Positions 38,571-47,948 of a stretch of DNA of 64,000 bases are shown here, one piece after another. The position numbers were made by a program, and so were the translations under genes. The notes under the pieces are model-generated. The model searched no databases. It had not been told where the DNA came from and saw only the letters and a list, made by a program, of their open reading frames with translations. This stretch comes from Corynebacterium pilosum DSM 20521 = CIP 103422 (lineage in GTDB: Bacteria; Actinomycetota; Actinomycetes; Mycobacteriales; Mycobacteriaceae), in NCBI RefSeq assembly GCF_000373805.1, contig NZ_KB892440.1, positions 29,222 to 93,221 on the forward strand, written 5' to 3'. The first letter of the stretch is position 1. Every line of letters begins with the position of its first letter.

Positions 38571-39932
38571 ATGAGTACTCCGCTTCGCGTTGCAGTCGTC
38601 GGCTCCGGCCCAGCCGGAATTTACGCCTCTGACCTGCTTGTTAAGTCCGATGTTGATGTCCAGGTTGACCTGTTTGAGCGCATGCCGGCTCCCTTCGGCC
38701 TGATCCGCTACGGCGTGGCACCTGACCACCCGCGCATTAAGGGCATCATCAAGAGCCTGCACAACGTGCTGGACCGCGAAGAGATCCGCCTGATTGGCAA
38801 CGTGGAGATCGGCAAGGATGTCACCGTCGATGAGCTGCGCGACTTCTATGACGCCATCGTGTTCGCTACCGGCGCCACCGCCGATAAGGACCTGCCGATC
38901 CCCGGTGCGGACCTAGACGGCCACTTCGGCGCAGGCGAGTTCGTCGGCTTCTACGACGGCAACCCGAACTTCACCCGCGACTGGGACCTATCCGCGGAGA
39001 AGGTCGCCGTCGTCGGCGTGGGCAACGTGGCCCTGGATATTGCGCGCATCTTGGCGAAGACCGCCGACGAGCTCAAGGTCACCGAGATCCCCGACAACGT
39101 CTACGACAACCTGTCGAAGAACGCCGCGAAGGAAGTGCACATCTTCGGCCGCCGCGGCCCCGCACAGGCGAAGTTCACCCCGCAGGAGCTCAAGGAGCTG
39201 GACCAGTCTGACACCATCGAGGTCATCGTCGACCCCGAGGACATCGATTACGACGAGGCCAGCGTTAAGGCGCGCCGCGAAACCAAGGCCACCGACCTGG
39301 TCTGCCAGGTGCTCGAGGGCTACGCGATGCGCGACCCGAAGGAAGCGCCGCACAAGATTTATATCCACTTCTTCGAGTCCCCGGTGGAGATCCTGGGCGA
39401 AGACGGCAAGGTCGTCGGCTTCAAGACCGAGCGCACCGAGCTCGACGGCAACGGCGGCGTCAAGGGCACCGGCGAGTACAACACCTGGGATGTCCAGGCC
39501 GTGTACCGCGCTGTTGGCTACCGTCCGCAGGGCGTCGAGGGCGTGCCTTTCGACGATCAGAAGTCCGTCATGCCCAACGACAACGGCCACGTACTCACCG
39601 AGCCTGAGGGTGACATCGTCCCCGGCCTGTACACCACCGGCTGGATCAAGCGCGGCCCAGTGGGCCTGATCGGCAACACGAAGTCCGACGCGAAAGACAC
39701 CACCGCGATGCTTCTCGACGATTACAAGGCCGGAAAGCTTGAGCAGGCCCAGAAGCGTGACCCGCAGGACATTCTCAACTTCTTGGAGGAGCGCGAGATC
39801 CCTGTGACCACGTGGGATGGCTGGTACAGCCTGGATGCTGCTGAGCGCAAGCTCGGCGAAGCTGAGGGCCGCGAGCGGAAGAAGATCGTGGAGTGGGCGG
39901 ACATGGTGAAGCACGCCCACACGGAGCGCTAA
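38571..39932 (+). CDS. fprA: ferredoxin/adrenodoxin-type NADPH reductase
   Basis: A 453-residue FAD enzyme. FAD-binding motif VAVVGSGPAGIYASDLL at the start, RYGVAPDHPRIKG, and NADP-binding VAVVGVGNVALDIARIL around residue 145; GPVGLIGNTKSDA near the C-terminus. Same family as mycobacterial FprA, transferring electrons from NADPH to ferredoxin. AAAGGAATTGC precedes ATG 38571. Confidence 0.92.
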   Translation: MSTPLRVAVVGSGPAGIYASDLLVKSDVDVQVDLFERMPAPFGLIRYGVAPDHPRIKGIIKSLHNVLDREEIRLIGNVEIGKDVTVDELRDFYDAIVFATGATADKDLPIPGADLDGHFGAGEFVGFYDGNPNFTRDWDLSAEKVAVVGVGNVALDIARILAKTADELKVTEIPDNVYDNLSKNAAKEVHIFGRRGPAQAKFTPQELKELDQSDTIEVIVDPEDIDYDEASVKARRETKATDLVCQVLEGYAMRDPKEAPHKIYIHFFESPVEILGEDGKVVGFKTERTELDGNGGVKGTGEYNTWDVQAVYRAVGYRPQGVEGVPFDDQKSVMPNDNGHVLTEPEGDIVPGLYTTGWIKRGPVGLIGNTKSDAKDTTAMLLDDYKAGKLEQAQKRDPQDILNFLEEREIPVTTWDGWYSLDAAERKLGEAEGRERKKIVEWADMVKHAHTER

Positions 39933-39950
39933 ACCGCTATCTTTAAGTGC

Positions 39951-40445
39951 ATGAAACCACTCTTAACTGTCCTTCCCCTCACCGACCTTTCTCCTTTGGA
40001 GGTCCACGAGCTGTACAAGCTGCGCGTCGACGTGTTCGTGCATGAGCAGCAGACGCCCTATGCCGAGATCGATAACACCGATGCGCACCAGGACACCCGC
40101 CACGTCCTGGCGTGGCGCCGCGGTGGCACCGACAATGAGCTCATGGGCGTGGCCCGCGTTTTCCCCACCGATGATGCGATGGTGTTGGGGCGCCTCGTCG
40201 TCAAGCCTGAATTCCGTGGCACTGGGTTGTCGCAGCAGTTGATCCGCAGCGCGCTGACCTACGCCTTTGAGAATGAGCCAGGCAAGGACGTCACCCTGGA
40301 GGCCCAGGCGGAGCTGACTGGTTTTTATGGCGCGTTTGGGTTCGTGCCTGAGGGCGAGCTTTACGACGATACCGGCACCCCGCATCAGAAAATGCGGATG
40401 ACGGCGGCGCAGCTCGCGCAGTATGTGCTCAAGGGTGCTTCTTAA
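39951..40445 (+). CDS. ElaA-like GNAT acetyltransferase
   Basis: A 164-residue GNAT protein of the ElaA group: LYKLRVDVFVHEQQTPYAEI, LGRLVVKPEFRGTGLSQQLI (acetyl-CoA loop), FYGAFGFVPEGELYDD. Substrate unknown. Its 3' end overlaps the end of the convergent PIN gene by 17 bp. Confidence 0.87.
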   Translation: MKPLLTVLPLTDLSPLEVHELYKLRVDVFVHEQQTPYAEIDNTDAHQDTRHVLAWRRGGTDNELMGVARVFPTDDAMVLGRLVVKPEFRGTGLSQQLIRSALTYAFENEPGKDVTLEAQAELTGFYGAFGFVPEGELYDDTGTPHQKMRMTAAQLAQYVLKGAS

Positions 40446-41065
40446 AGGGTTTGAGCAAGTCAGTCTGTTCGAGGGGAACCAACCCATCGTCTAAGGGTTC
40501 TATCGCCTGATAGATGGTTCTCATTTGTTTCGAATCCGTAATTATTCCCCTCGTGGCTGCCTTGCTCAACACACTTAATGTGGACTCGAGCTGGACATCA
40601 CCTGTGTCAGGGTGCATTATCCTTCGTCGCTTGAGTCGCTCAATTTGGATCCTAGCGAGCCTCCGAGCGCCCCTATCGTCGATTATGACCACGACTGAAC
40701 CGCCGGCTTCTGCTCTCAACACCGCGTGTGTCAGCACCGCCAATTCTCCAGCATCATTCTCTCTGCCAGTTCTCTTGAAGTTGTGCACTAGAAATCATTT
40801 CAAGAATCTTGCGAAAGCCTTCGTCTTCAATATTGTCCTCAAGTACGGTGACCCAACCGGGAATCATTTTCCGAAGAGTGCTGTCAGCGCGCCGGAATCG
40901 TCGGGAGTCTTTCGCTGATTTTCTACTAATCTCAGCGATCACTGTTTCTGGAACATGAAGGCGCCCCACTACGGCGGTGAGAATTCTTTCGTGCCCAGCT
41001 GCAAGAAAATTCAGGCCTGGGCCAGCATCCATGATGACTCGCTCCGGCTCATTGTCCACTGCCAC
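40429..41065 (-). pseudogene. PIN-domain protein gene with a frameshift
   Basis: Two overlapping frames together make one PIN protein. Frame 1 (41065 to 40754) encodes the N-terminal half with the first acidic residue in VIMDAGPGLNF and VPETVIAEI. Frame 2 (to 40429) supplies NDAGELAVL and VVVIIDDRGARRLA, the remaining acidic positions. The switch must lie around 40754-40790. The reading frame closes at TGA 40754 if no shift occurs. The GTG start overlaps the upstream stop as TAGTG. The cause may be mutation, a sequencing error or programmed shifting. Base composition is lower in GC than the flanks. Confidence 0.7.
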
Positions 41066-41817
41066 TAGAACGCATCTTCCCCGAGGTCACGCACTGTAAT
41101 TCCTGCCTCATCAAAAATTTGTTCCATGTTCTGGGTTGTTTCACCCGCAAGTGCGGCCACACGGGCTAAAGGTACAATTCCTTCTTCATAACCTTGGATC
41201 GCTCTCGCCAGCAGTCTGCGAGGTGGCTTCGGCTGGTTCGATTCCTGTGCTTGGTCATCATATTCCTTTCTCCAGCCAAAGCGGGTTGCTAACTTCGGAG
41301 CAGAAAAACTTGCGAAATACTCGTATTCTTCGTTGCTAATCCGTCCGATACGTCTGAGCGCGATTGATGCCATTCTCGGCGACACTCGATACATTCGCAC
41401 TACATGCGAGAAGTTCTCTAAAGGCAGCGGGCCGGCAGCGTCGTTGAATTCCTTTAAGCCCTCTTCCGGGATAAGCAGGTGCCTGGCAAAGCTGTCTGCT
41501 CTTTTTTCTGCGTAAGTTCGATCCCCCGCACCTTCTTTGAGATTAGCGTTGTGGTCGCGGAATAAAACGTGCGCGACTTCGTGTGCTAAATTGGTGCGCC
41601 ACCGGAATGGATGCGGGGTGGTTTCGATAAGGATGTATCGATTGCCGGTTGCAGAATCGTAAGCAGAGATTCCGTGCTGATTTTGGACTGATCTGACGAC
41701 CGCCACGTCAATCTGTAAACGTTGCTCAATGAAAGGCAGGAGAGCTGAGATCGGTTCATTCCCCAGGCCTTCTCTTAACTCTGCTGCCTTTTGCTTTGCT
41801 TCTTGTTCGTAATCCAT
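41065..41817 (-). CDS. ImmA/IrrE-family metallo-endopeptidase
   Basis: A 250-residue protein with the zinc motif HEVAH in TNLAHEVAHVLFRDH (about residues 93-107), followed by EKRADSFARHLLIPEEGL, as in the ImmA/IrrE (COG2856) family. Such proteases cleave or inactivate cognate XRE repressors of mobile elements. Preceded by GGGGGA before ATG 41817 and by the XRE gene 24 bp upstream, and coupled to the PIN gene downstream. Confidence 0.85.
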   Translation of the reverse strand: MDYEQEAKQKAAELREGLGNEPISALLPFIEQRLQIDVAVVRSVQNQHGISAYDSATGNRYILIETTPHPFRWRTNLAHEVAHVLFRDHNANLKEGAGDRTYAEKRADSFARHLLIPEEGLKEFNDAAGPLPLENFSHVVRMYRVSPRMASIALRRIGRISNEEYEYFASFSAPKLATRFGWRKEYDDQAQESNQPKPPRRLLARAIQGYEEGIVPLARVAALAGETTQNMEQIFDEAGITVRDLGEDAF

Positions 41818-41841
41818 AGCAATCCCCCAATGTGCGTTGGA

Positions 41842-42159
41842 CTAAATAAAGTATGAGGTTAGCATGCGGTCAAGTTCTACGTACTCCGCAAGTTTCTCCT
41901 CCAGGTGTCTAATGTCTGAACCTCTTGAGGTTCGCGCAGCGCACTGAACGCCTTCAGGCAAACCTTCTTCTTTTAAGAAAAAGTAGATCGGCTGCCCCGT
42001 CGCTTCCGCAATCTGTCCTAATTCGTCAAGACTCGGGGTCTTCCTCCCATGAAGGATTCGGGAGATAGAGGGTTGACTAATCTCGGTGGCTTCCGCCAAC
42101 GCAGATTGGCTCATGTTTGCGGTACTCATCGCAGTTTGTACACGGTTTGCTACCGTCAT
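41842..42159 (-). CDS. XRE-family helix-turn-helix regulator
   Basis: A 105-residue protein with an N-terminal HTH (MSQSALAEATEISQPSISRI, residues about 15-40) and a C-terminal helical tail. Likely represses its own operon and is the target or partner of the ImmA/IrrE protease. ATG 42159 is chosen because AGGAGG sits exactly 8 bp upstream; the GTG at 42168 would overlap that site. Confidence 0.85.
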   Translation of the reverse strand: MTVANRVQTAMSTANMSQSALAEATEISQPSISRILHGRKTPSLDELGQIAEATGQPIYFFLKEEGLPEGVQCAARTSRGSDIRHLEEKLAEYVELDRMLTSYFI

Positions 42160-42217
42160 CTTCCTCACCTCCTGAATAGAACGTTAGAAACTATTCAACC
42201 AGCTTACGTAAGGGAAA

Positions 42218-43429
42218 TCAAGGCCCGACCGTGATCGCGCGGTCAGCCGCTTCCGCCCTTTCGCGGGCCTGCTCGATCGTGTCGGCAGTAGAGACCACGA
42301 TGCCCATGCGCCGGCCGCGGTAGCCGGTCGGCTTGCCGAAGAAGCGGACGTTCGTCTCTGGGATCTCCAGCGCATCGGCCACACCCCGGTAGCTCACGGT
42401 GTCCGTGTCTTCCAGAGCGTGCACGAACCTCCCCGCCCCCGGCGAGATCAGGGTGACGTCGATGGGCAGGCCCATGATGGCGCGCGCGTGGAGATCAAAT
42501 TCGGAGAAGCGCTGGGTGGCCGTCGTGAGTGCGCCGGTGTCGTGTGGGCGCGGGCTTACCGACGAAAAATATACGTCGTCACCTGCGACAAATAGCTCCA
42601 CACCGTAGACGCCTCGCCCGCCCATGGCGTTGGTGATGCGTGCCGCCATGGAGCGCGCGTTATCCATCGCACCTTCGCTCATTGGTGCGGGCTGCCAGAA
42701 TTCCACCAGCCGGCCGTGGGAATAGCGTCTGCCCACTGGTTCGCAGAACCAGGTGGCTAGCTCGCCGGTGTTGGGGTCGATGGAGCGTACCGCGAGGATC
42801 GTCACCTCATAGTCAAAATCGACGAAGCGTTCCACCACCACTTGCGGGTCGATGGAGTCTGGCTCATATGCGTCGTGCCAGGCGCGCGCGATCTCGTCTG
42901 GGCTTTGGACCAGCGTGTGGCCCTGCCCGGAGGTAGAGACCGCCGGTTTCACGATGCATGGGAACCCGAGTTCCTCAGCTGCGTCTTCCGCCTCTTCCAC
43001 GCTGGCCGCAAAGCGATAGGCGGTCGTCGGCAAGCCCAGCTCTTCTACCGCGACCCGGCGAATCCCCTCGCGCGAGACCGTCAGCTCACAGGCCTTGGCG
43101 GAAGGCACGACCACGGTGTGGCCGTCTTCCTCGGCGCGGCGCAGCGCCTCGGTCGCGACGGTTTCGATCTCCGGGACGATGAAGTCCGGCTGGATCTTCT
43201 CGATCAGCGTGTCCACCTGGTGCGGGTCGCAGACATCGGCGAGGTAGGAGAAGTGCGCTGACTGGTGCGCCGGCGCGTGCTCGTAGCGGTCGACGGCATG
43301 CACCTCCAGGCCAAGCCTCTGAAAAGCCAGGGTGAGTTCCTTGCCGATCTCGCCGCTGCCCAGAAGCAGAACTTTTGTGGCGTTCTCGGTCATAGGTGTA
43401 CCAAGTGGTGAATTGCGCATATCCCGCAT
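42218..43429 (-). CDS. purT: formate-dependent GAR transformylase
   Basis: A 403-residue ATP-grasp enzyme that makes formyl-GAR from formate in purine synthesis. Motifs: KVLLLGSGEIGKELTLAFQR, EIETVATEALRRAEEDG, and the ATP-grasp core CIVKPAVSTSGQGHTLVQSP. ATG 43429 gives an N-terminus (SPLGTP) matching the short extension of E. coli PurT; ATGs at 43420 and 43393 are alternatives. Confidence 0.93.
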   Translation of the reverse strand: MRDMRNSPLGTPMTENATKVLLLGSGEIGKELTLAFQRLGLEVHAVDRYEHAPAHQSAHFSYLADVCDPHQVDTLIEKIQPDFIVPEIETVATEALRRAEEDGHTVVVPSAKACELTVSREGIRRVAVEELGLPTTAYRFAASVEEAEDAAEELGFPCIVKPAVSTSGQGHTLVQSPDEIARAWHDAYEPDSIDPQVVVERFVDFDYEVTILAVRSIDPNTGELATWFCEPVGRRYSHGRLVEFWQPAPMSEGAMDNARSMAARITNAMGGRGVYGVELFVAGDDVYFSSVSPRPHDTGALTTATQRFSEFDLHARAIMGLPIDVTLISPGAGRFVHALEDTDTVSYRGVADALEIPETNVRFFGKPTGYRGRRMGIVVSTADTIEQARERAEAADRAITVGP

Positions 43430-43517
43430 TATCCCATAGATAAACGATGACGCCGCCCGGCCCCCGTTGTACGCGGGTTCAAGCGGCGTCTGTGTGTTTC
43501 GTATCGCTTAACGACGA

Positions 43518-45104
43518 TTACTCCTGCGAGGAGGAACCAGCTGGAGTCTCGTTGCGCTGAATTCCTTCTGACCCGTAGGTGTTTCCTGAAGAGCCCTGCA
43601 GCGAAGAGGTGGCCTGCAGTGGGTCGTCTGGGGTGCAGGCATCGTAGATCATGGTGCCGGCGAGTACGCCCATCGCGACCATCGTGACGCCGATCGCCGC
43701 ATCAGCTGCGTAGGGGGCCACTTCGCGCAGCTTCGCGTTGAAGCGCAGCGCATAATCGGCTGCCTCGCGGTCGAAGATGCCGAGGTCCATCTGCAGCTTG
43801 TTGTTGTTGGCGATGAACCAGGCATCGATCTCATCCACCAGCGTCTTCAGGCCGGGGATGTTGATCTGGGTCGCTAAGCCCAGCGGGATCAGAGCCAGCA
43901 GCGGAAGGCCGTAGTTGACCACGCTCTGCACGCACTTTTCCCTGTCGACCTGCGGGGTATCGTCCGGGCGGGAATCAATGAGCTCAGCAATCTCCTCGCC
44001 CAGACCCATATCGGCGGGTTTGACGGTGATATTAACGGTCTCGGTCTGCTCAGTGCCATCGGTGAAGATGAACTTGACGTCGACGGTGTAATTGCCCGGC
44101 GCGGTCTCTGGATCGGTGACGATCTCCATCGCACCGGTCTTCCTGTCCACCTTCACGGTCGACCCCTCGGGGAGGGTGTTTCCAGCCTCTTTGAACTCCG
44201 TCCGCTGTGGCGCTTCATTCTTTTCGACGACATCGGTGGTCGCATCGTCGAAAAGCGGCGCGTCTACGTAAATGGGCGCACCTGCTGGGCCGGCCACATC
44301 CTCGTAGCCGCCGACCCACCGCTCCTCGTCCTTAGGCGTTTCGACGACGCCTGGGACCTCGATGTGGTCGGTGGTGCCGTCGTCCTGGGGTTGAGAAACC
44401 CTGAAATTGCACATGCGGACGTACGTGTGGGTCCGCTTCGCGGTGTAGGTCTGGCTGACGGCCACGGTGCGTGCTTCTTGAAGATTAGGGGGCGCAATGC
44501 GGATTCCCGCGTCCCGCCCGTGAGCACTCTCGCCCGTCTTGGACGCTTTGATGCCTACGCGCGAAATCGAGTTCGTTCGGTGGTTCATCTCTAACGCGCC
44601 GTACTTCATCGAGGTCTCGAGGATCTCGGTTTTACTGCCCTGGCCCAGGGAGAGCTCAACGGAGTGCTTGCTCACGTCGAAGTCAGTCTCGGACATATCA
44701 AACGCGTACACACCCTGCTGGCCCAGTCGGCTGTGTGTTTTCGTGACGTAGTAGTCCGACCAGGAGCCATTGGTCTTCTGGTAACGCAGGTAGATCGGGG
44801 TGCCCTCTGGAACAGCTACGTTGATCTGGTCGCTCTGGCGGGCGGTGCCAGAGACCATGTTTTTAAATTCGTCTGCGCTTAAGTCAAACTCTGAAGCGAT
44901 CTCAGGGTTCTCCGCAATCAAGTCCGCCTTGATGGCGGTGTCCTGAGGAGTGCCGGCGGATCGCGTCTGCGCCTGCGCGGCGGGGAGGCTACCGCCTAGT
45001 GGGGAATCCGGGACTACGGTCCCTGCACTAAAAGCCAAAGAAAAGGCAAGTGCGGCCGTTGCCACAGTTCTTCTCCGGCGACGACGTGGAGTGGAGGGAA
45101 TCAC
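43518..45104 (-). CDS. secreted surface protein with Rib/Ig-like domain
   Basis: A 528-residue exported protein. The N-terminus is RRRRRR, a hydrophobic stretch and cleavage near AQAQ (about residue 45). Residues about 310-355 (GSTVKVDRKTGAMEI, GNYTVDVKFIFTDGT) resemble a Rib/YPDG-type Ig-like repeat. Two hydrophobic stretches near the C-terminus (ALIPLGLATQI; AIGVTMVAMGVLAGTMIY) may anchor it. No LPXTG motif. Function unknown. Confidence 0.75.
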   Translation of the reverse strand: MIPSTPRRRRRRTVATAALAFSLAFSAGTVVPDSPLGGSLPAAQAQTRSAGTPQDTAIKADLIAENPEIASEFDLSADEFKNMVSGTARQSDQINVAVPEGTPIYLRYQKTNGSWSDYYVTKTHSRLGQQGVYAFDMSETDFDVSKHSVELSLGQGSKTEILETSMKYGALEMNHRTNSISRVGIKASKTGESAHGRDAGIRIAPPNLQEARTVAVSQTYTAKRTHTYVRMCNFRVSQPQDDGTTDHIEVPGVVETPKDEERWVGGYEDVAGPAGAPIYVDAPLFDDATTDVVEKNEAPQRTEFKEAGNTLPEGSTVKVDRKTGAMEIVTDPETAPGNYTVDVKFIFTDGTEQTETVNITVKPADMGLGEEIAELIDSRPDDTPQVDREKCVQSVVNYGLPLLALIPLGLATQINIPGLKTLVDEIDAWFIANNNKLQMDLGIFDREAADYALRFNAKLREVAPYAADAAIGVTMVAMGVLAGTMIYDACTPDDPLQATSSLQGSSGNTYGSEGIQRNETPAGSSSQE

Positions 45105-45254
45105 GGTTCTCTACCTTTCGCTGTGCACATATCACATATCAAGAAAACCTTAACAGGAATGGCGGTTATATTCACCGCTTCCTTAAAAACGCAGGCAATT
45201 TCCAGATGATAGTACAGCTTTCAGCGAAAAAGATGCATCGCACCTAAGAGAAAC

Positions 45255-46544
45255 TTAGCGATCCATCACGTCGTGGCGCACGATGGTCTGGTCGCGGCCA
45301 GGCCCCACACCGATATAGCTCATCGGGGCACCGGACAACTCTTCCAAACGCAGCACGTAGTCCTGGGCCTTCTGTGGCAGCTCCTCGAAGGTGCGGCACC
45401 CAGTGATGTCCTCGTCCCATGCCGGCATGGTTTCGAAAATCGGCTCAGCGTGGTGGAAGTCGGTCTGGGTCAGTGGCATCTCGTCGAAACGCTTCCCGTC
45501 CACGTCGTAGGCCACGCAGATAGGGATCTCGCCGATGCCGGTGAGCACGTCCAGCTTGGTCAGGAAGTAATCGGTGAAGCCGTTGACGCGCGCGGCGTAG
45601 CGGGCGATCACGGCGTCGTACCAGCCGCAGCGGCGCTTGCGCCCAGTGTTCACGCCGACCTCGCCACCGGTGGTCTGCAGGTACTCGCCCCACTTATCGA
45701 AAAGCTCGGTGGGGAACGGTCCAGCACCCACGCGCGTGGTGTAGGCCTTAATGATGCCCAAAGTTGCGGTGATCTTGGTCGGGCCGATGCCCGCGCCCAC
45801 GCACGCGCCACCCGCGGTCGGGTTCGAAGAAGTAACAAAGGGGTAGGTGCCGTGGTCGACGTCCAGCATGGTGGCCTGGCCGCCTTCCATCAGCACGTGC
45901 TTGCCCTCGTCGAGGGCCTTGTTCAGGACGTACTCAGAATCGATGACCATGGGCTTGAGGCGGTCCGCGTAGCCCAGGAAATATTGCACCATCTCTTCTG
46001 GGTCGATGGCCTTGCGGTTGTACATCTTCACCAGCATCTGGTTTTTCACGTCCAGTGCGGATTCGATCTTCTGGCGCAGGATGGATTCGTCGAAAATGTC
46101 CTGCACGCGCAGACCCACGCGCCCTACCTTGTCAGCGTAGGTGGGGCCGATGCCGCGGCCTGTGGTGCCGATGGCCCGCTTGCCCAGGAAGCGTTCCTGC
46201 ACCCGGTCGAGGGTCTGGTGGTAGGGCGCGACGAGGTGCGCGTTGGCGGAAATGCGCAGGCGGGAGGCATCGGCGCCGCGGGCTTCCAGTCCGTCGATTT
46301 CCTCGAATAGCGCCTCAAGGTTGATCACCACGCCATTGCCCAGGATTGGGGTGGCGTTTTCGGAGAGCACTCCGGCGGGAAGCAGCTTCAGTTCGTATTT
46401 CTCACCGCCTACAACGACGGTGTGCCCGGCGTTGTTGCCGCCGTTGGGTTTAACAACGTAGTCGACCAATCCGCCCAGGATATCGGTCGCTTTGCCCTTG
46501 CCTTCGTCGCCCCACTGGGCGCCTACGATGACAATCGCAGCCAT
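45255..46544 (-). CDS. purA: adenylosuccinate synthetase
   Basis: A 429-residue GTP-dependent enzyme converting IMP and aspartate to adenylosuccinate. Signatures [14 protein letters not shown] at the N-terminus and [12 protein letters not shown]. The start [12 protein letters not shown] at 46544 is favoured over an ATG three codons upstream. Complete and of normal length. Confidence 0.97.
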   Translation of the reverse strand: MAAIVIVGAQWGDEGKGKATDILGGLVDYVVKPNGGNNAGHTVVVGGEKYELKLLPAGVLSENATPILGNGVVINLEALFEEIDGLEARGADASRLRISANAHLVAPYHQTLDRVQERFLGKRAIGTTGRGIGPTYADKVGRVGLRVQDIFDESILRQKIESALDVKNQMLVKMYNRKAIDPEEMVQYFLGYADRLKPMVIDSEYVLNKALDEGKHVLMEGGQATMLDVDHGTYPFVTSSNPTAGGACVGAGIGPTKITATLGIIKAYTTRVGAGPFPTELFDKWGEYLQTTGGEVGVNTGRKRRCGWYDAVIARYAARVNGFTDYFLTKLDVLTGIGEIPICVAYDVDGKRFDEMPLTQTDFHHAEPIFETMPAWDEDITGCRTFEELPQKAQDYVLRLEELSGAPMSYIGVGPGRDQTIVRHDVMDR

Positions 46545-46615
46545 GGTGATCACTTCCGATCATTCGATGAACTCATGCCGGGCTTATTGTACTAGGCAGG
46601 CTAGGATCTACCGAC

Positions 46616-47554
46616 ATGCGCCTGATCTTGCTTTCCTGCGTGCCCGCCGGCCACACGCACCCCACGGGTGCAGAGAATATGGACGTGGTTCAGCTGCCAG
46701 AAGTCCCGTCGCGCAAGGACTTAAGCTTCCTTGATTCGCTTGCCGACGAAGTCCTGCCCCATGATCCCACGCCCTCACTGGATGAGATTGCCGCGCAACC
46801 CGATGTGGCCCACATGGGTACCCCGCAACCGGCGCCGCAGCCCATTGAGAACCCTGTGCGCGTCATCGTCCACGGCAGCGACGCCGCTCTCTCAGCCGTT
46901 CTTACCCGCATGATGCGCGCCGACTACATGTGGATGCAGATCGCCTATATCCCCACCGACTTCTCCTCCCCCGCCGCCATCAACTGGGGCCTCACCAGCG
47001 ATAACGCGTGGGATACCGCGCTGCGCGGCAACGTCCGGCCTGTACCCACGATCCGCACTGACACCTCCACTGTCGTCGCTGGCTCTGCGACGTTGACGCG
47101 TTTTTCGCTTGACGACGAGGGCCCGGCCGCCGGTGGGGTTGGCGAATATATCGGTGAGATTGTGGTGGATTCGGACGTTCTTATCCACCGCGAGGATGAT
47201 GGCGATTCTGCGAAGTTCTTCGGACAATTCGGTGCGCGGTTGGTGCCGATGACTGATGCGCCTGGCATCGTTGCTGCCCCTTTGGTGACTCCGCGGGAAA
47301 GTCAGGGGCGTTCGTCGTCACGCGATCCGCAGCAGCTGCAGGCCTGGTCGACCACGCCTGGGCTGCGCTGGCGGACGCGGAATCAGGCGGTAGCGAAAAA
47401 TCGTGTGGATGGTTCACGCATGCTGACGGGGCGTGCGGTGCAGTCCGGGGGCCTTGATATTTTGATCACGATCGATGGGGTGCCGCACCCGCGGCCGGTG
47501 AAGCGTGTGACGTTCTATCGGCACCTGCGTGACATGCAAGCGGTTCGCCCTTAA
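46616..47554 (+). CDS. conserved hypothetical protein next to purA
   Basis: A 312-residue soluble protein of unknown function, divergent from purA. Residues about 80-100 (VRVIVHGSDAALSAVLTRMM) suggest the first strand and helix of a Rossmann-like or kinase-like fold, but no catalytic motif was recognised. Start ATG 46616 has AGGAT 9 bp upstream; ATG 46679 is a plausible shorter start. Confidence 0.65.
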   Translation: MRLILLSCVPAGHTHPTGAENMDVVQLPEVPSRKDLSFLDSLADEVLPHDPTPSLDEIAAQPDVAHMGTPQPAPQPIENPVRVIVHGSDAALSAVLTRMMRADYMWMQIAYIPTDFSSPAAINWGLTSDNAWDTALRGNVRPVPTIRTDTSTVVAGSATLTRFSLDDEGPAAGGVGEYIGEIVVDSDVLIHREDDGDSAKFFGQFGARLVPMTDAPGIVAAPLVTPRESQGRSSSRDPQQLQAWSTTPGLRWRTRNQAVAKNRVDGSRMLTGRAVQSGGLDILITIDGVPHPRPVKRVTFYRHLRDMQAVRP

Positions 47555-47948
47555 AGTCGCTTCCGACGACACCCACTACTCGGATTTTTACGAAAAGCAA
47601 ATAAAGTGACCCACATCACATAAGCCCTTTTTTCTACATTTTGATCCAGCGGGTTCACAGCTAACCCTACGGTTCCCCCGTCCATTACGTCTTTCTTATA
47701 TGGCACAACACTGCAGGTCACAGGGACTGTTCGGGCAATTCGCGCGCAATGATAACGGAAGTTGGGGATTTTTGCAGCGAATTTCTTGGACGAGCGTTGG
47801 ATTTAATCTCTGGTCCCGGCACGGGTGACCGGATTTTCCTTATCGTTGATGGTGTTCCGCCACGCAGTCAGAACGCACAGCGACAGTGGCACTGCAACAC
47901 AGTGGCGGAGAGAGAATTTATTCATCAATCATTACAAGGAGTTAGAAC
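47555..47948. other. upstream region of the PRC-barrel cluster
   Basis: Nearly 400 bp without a supported gene. It holds a GlxR/CRP-like site at its left end and AAGGAG before the first PRC-barrel gene. A 67-codon frame at 47749-47952 has no supporting features. Otherwise nothing was recognised; a long leader is possible. Confidence 0.5.
47605..47620. promoter_or_regulatory. GlxR (CRP-type) site candidate
   Basis: AGTGACCCACATCACA fits TGTGA-N6-TCACA at nine of ten positions. GlxR is the cAMP-responsive global regulator of corynebacteria. The site lies about 340 bp upstream of the first PRC-barrel start codon and about 50 bp after the preceding gene. Confidence 0.5.
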
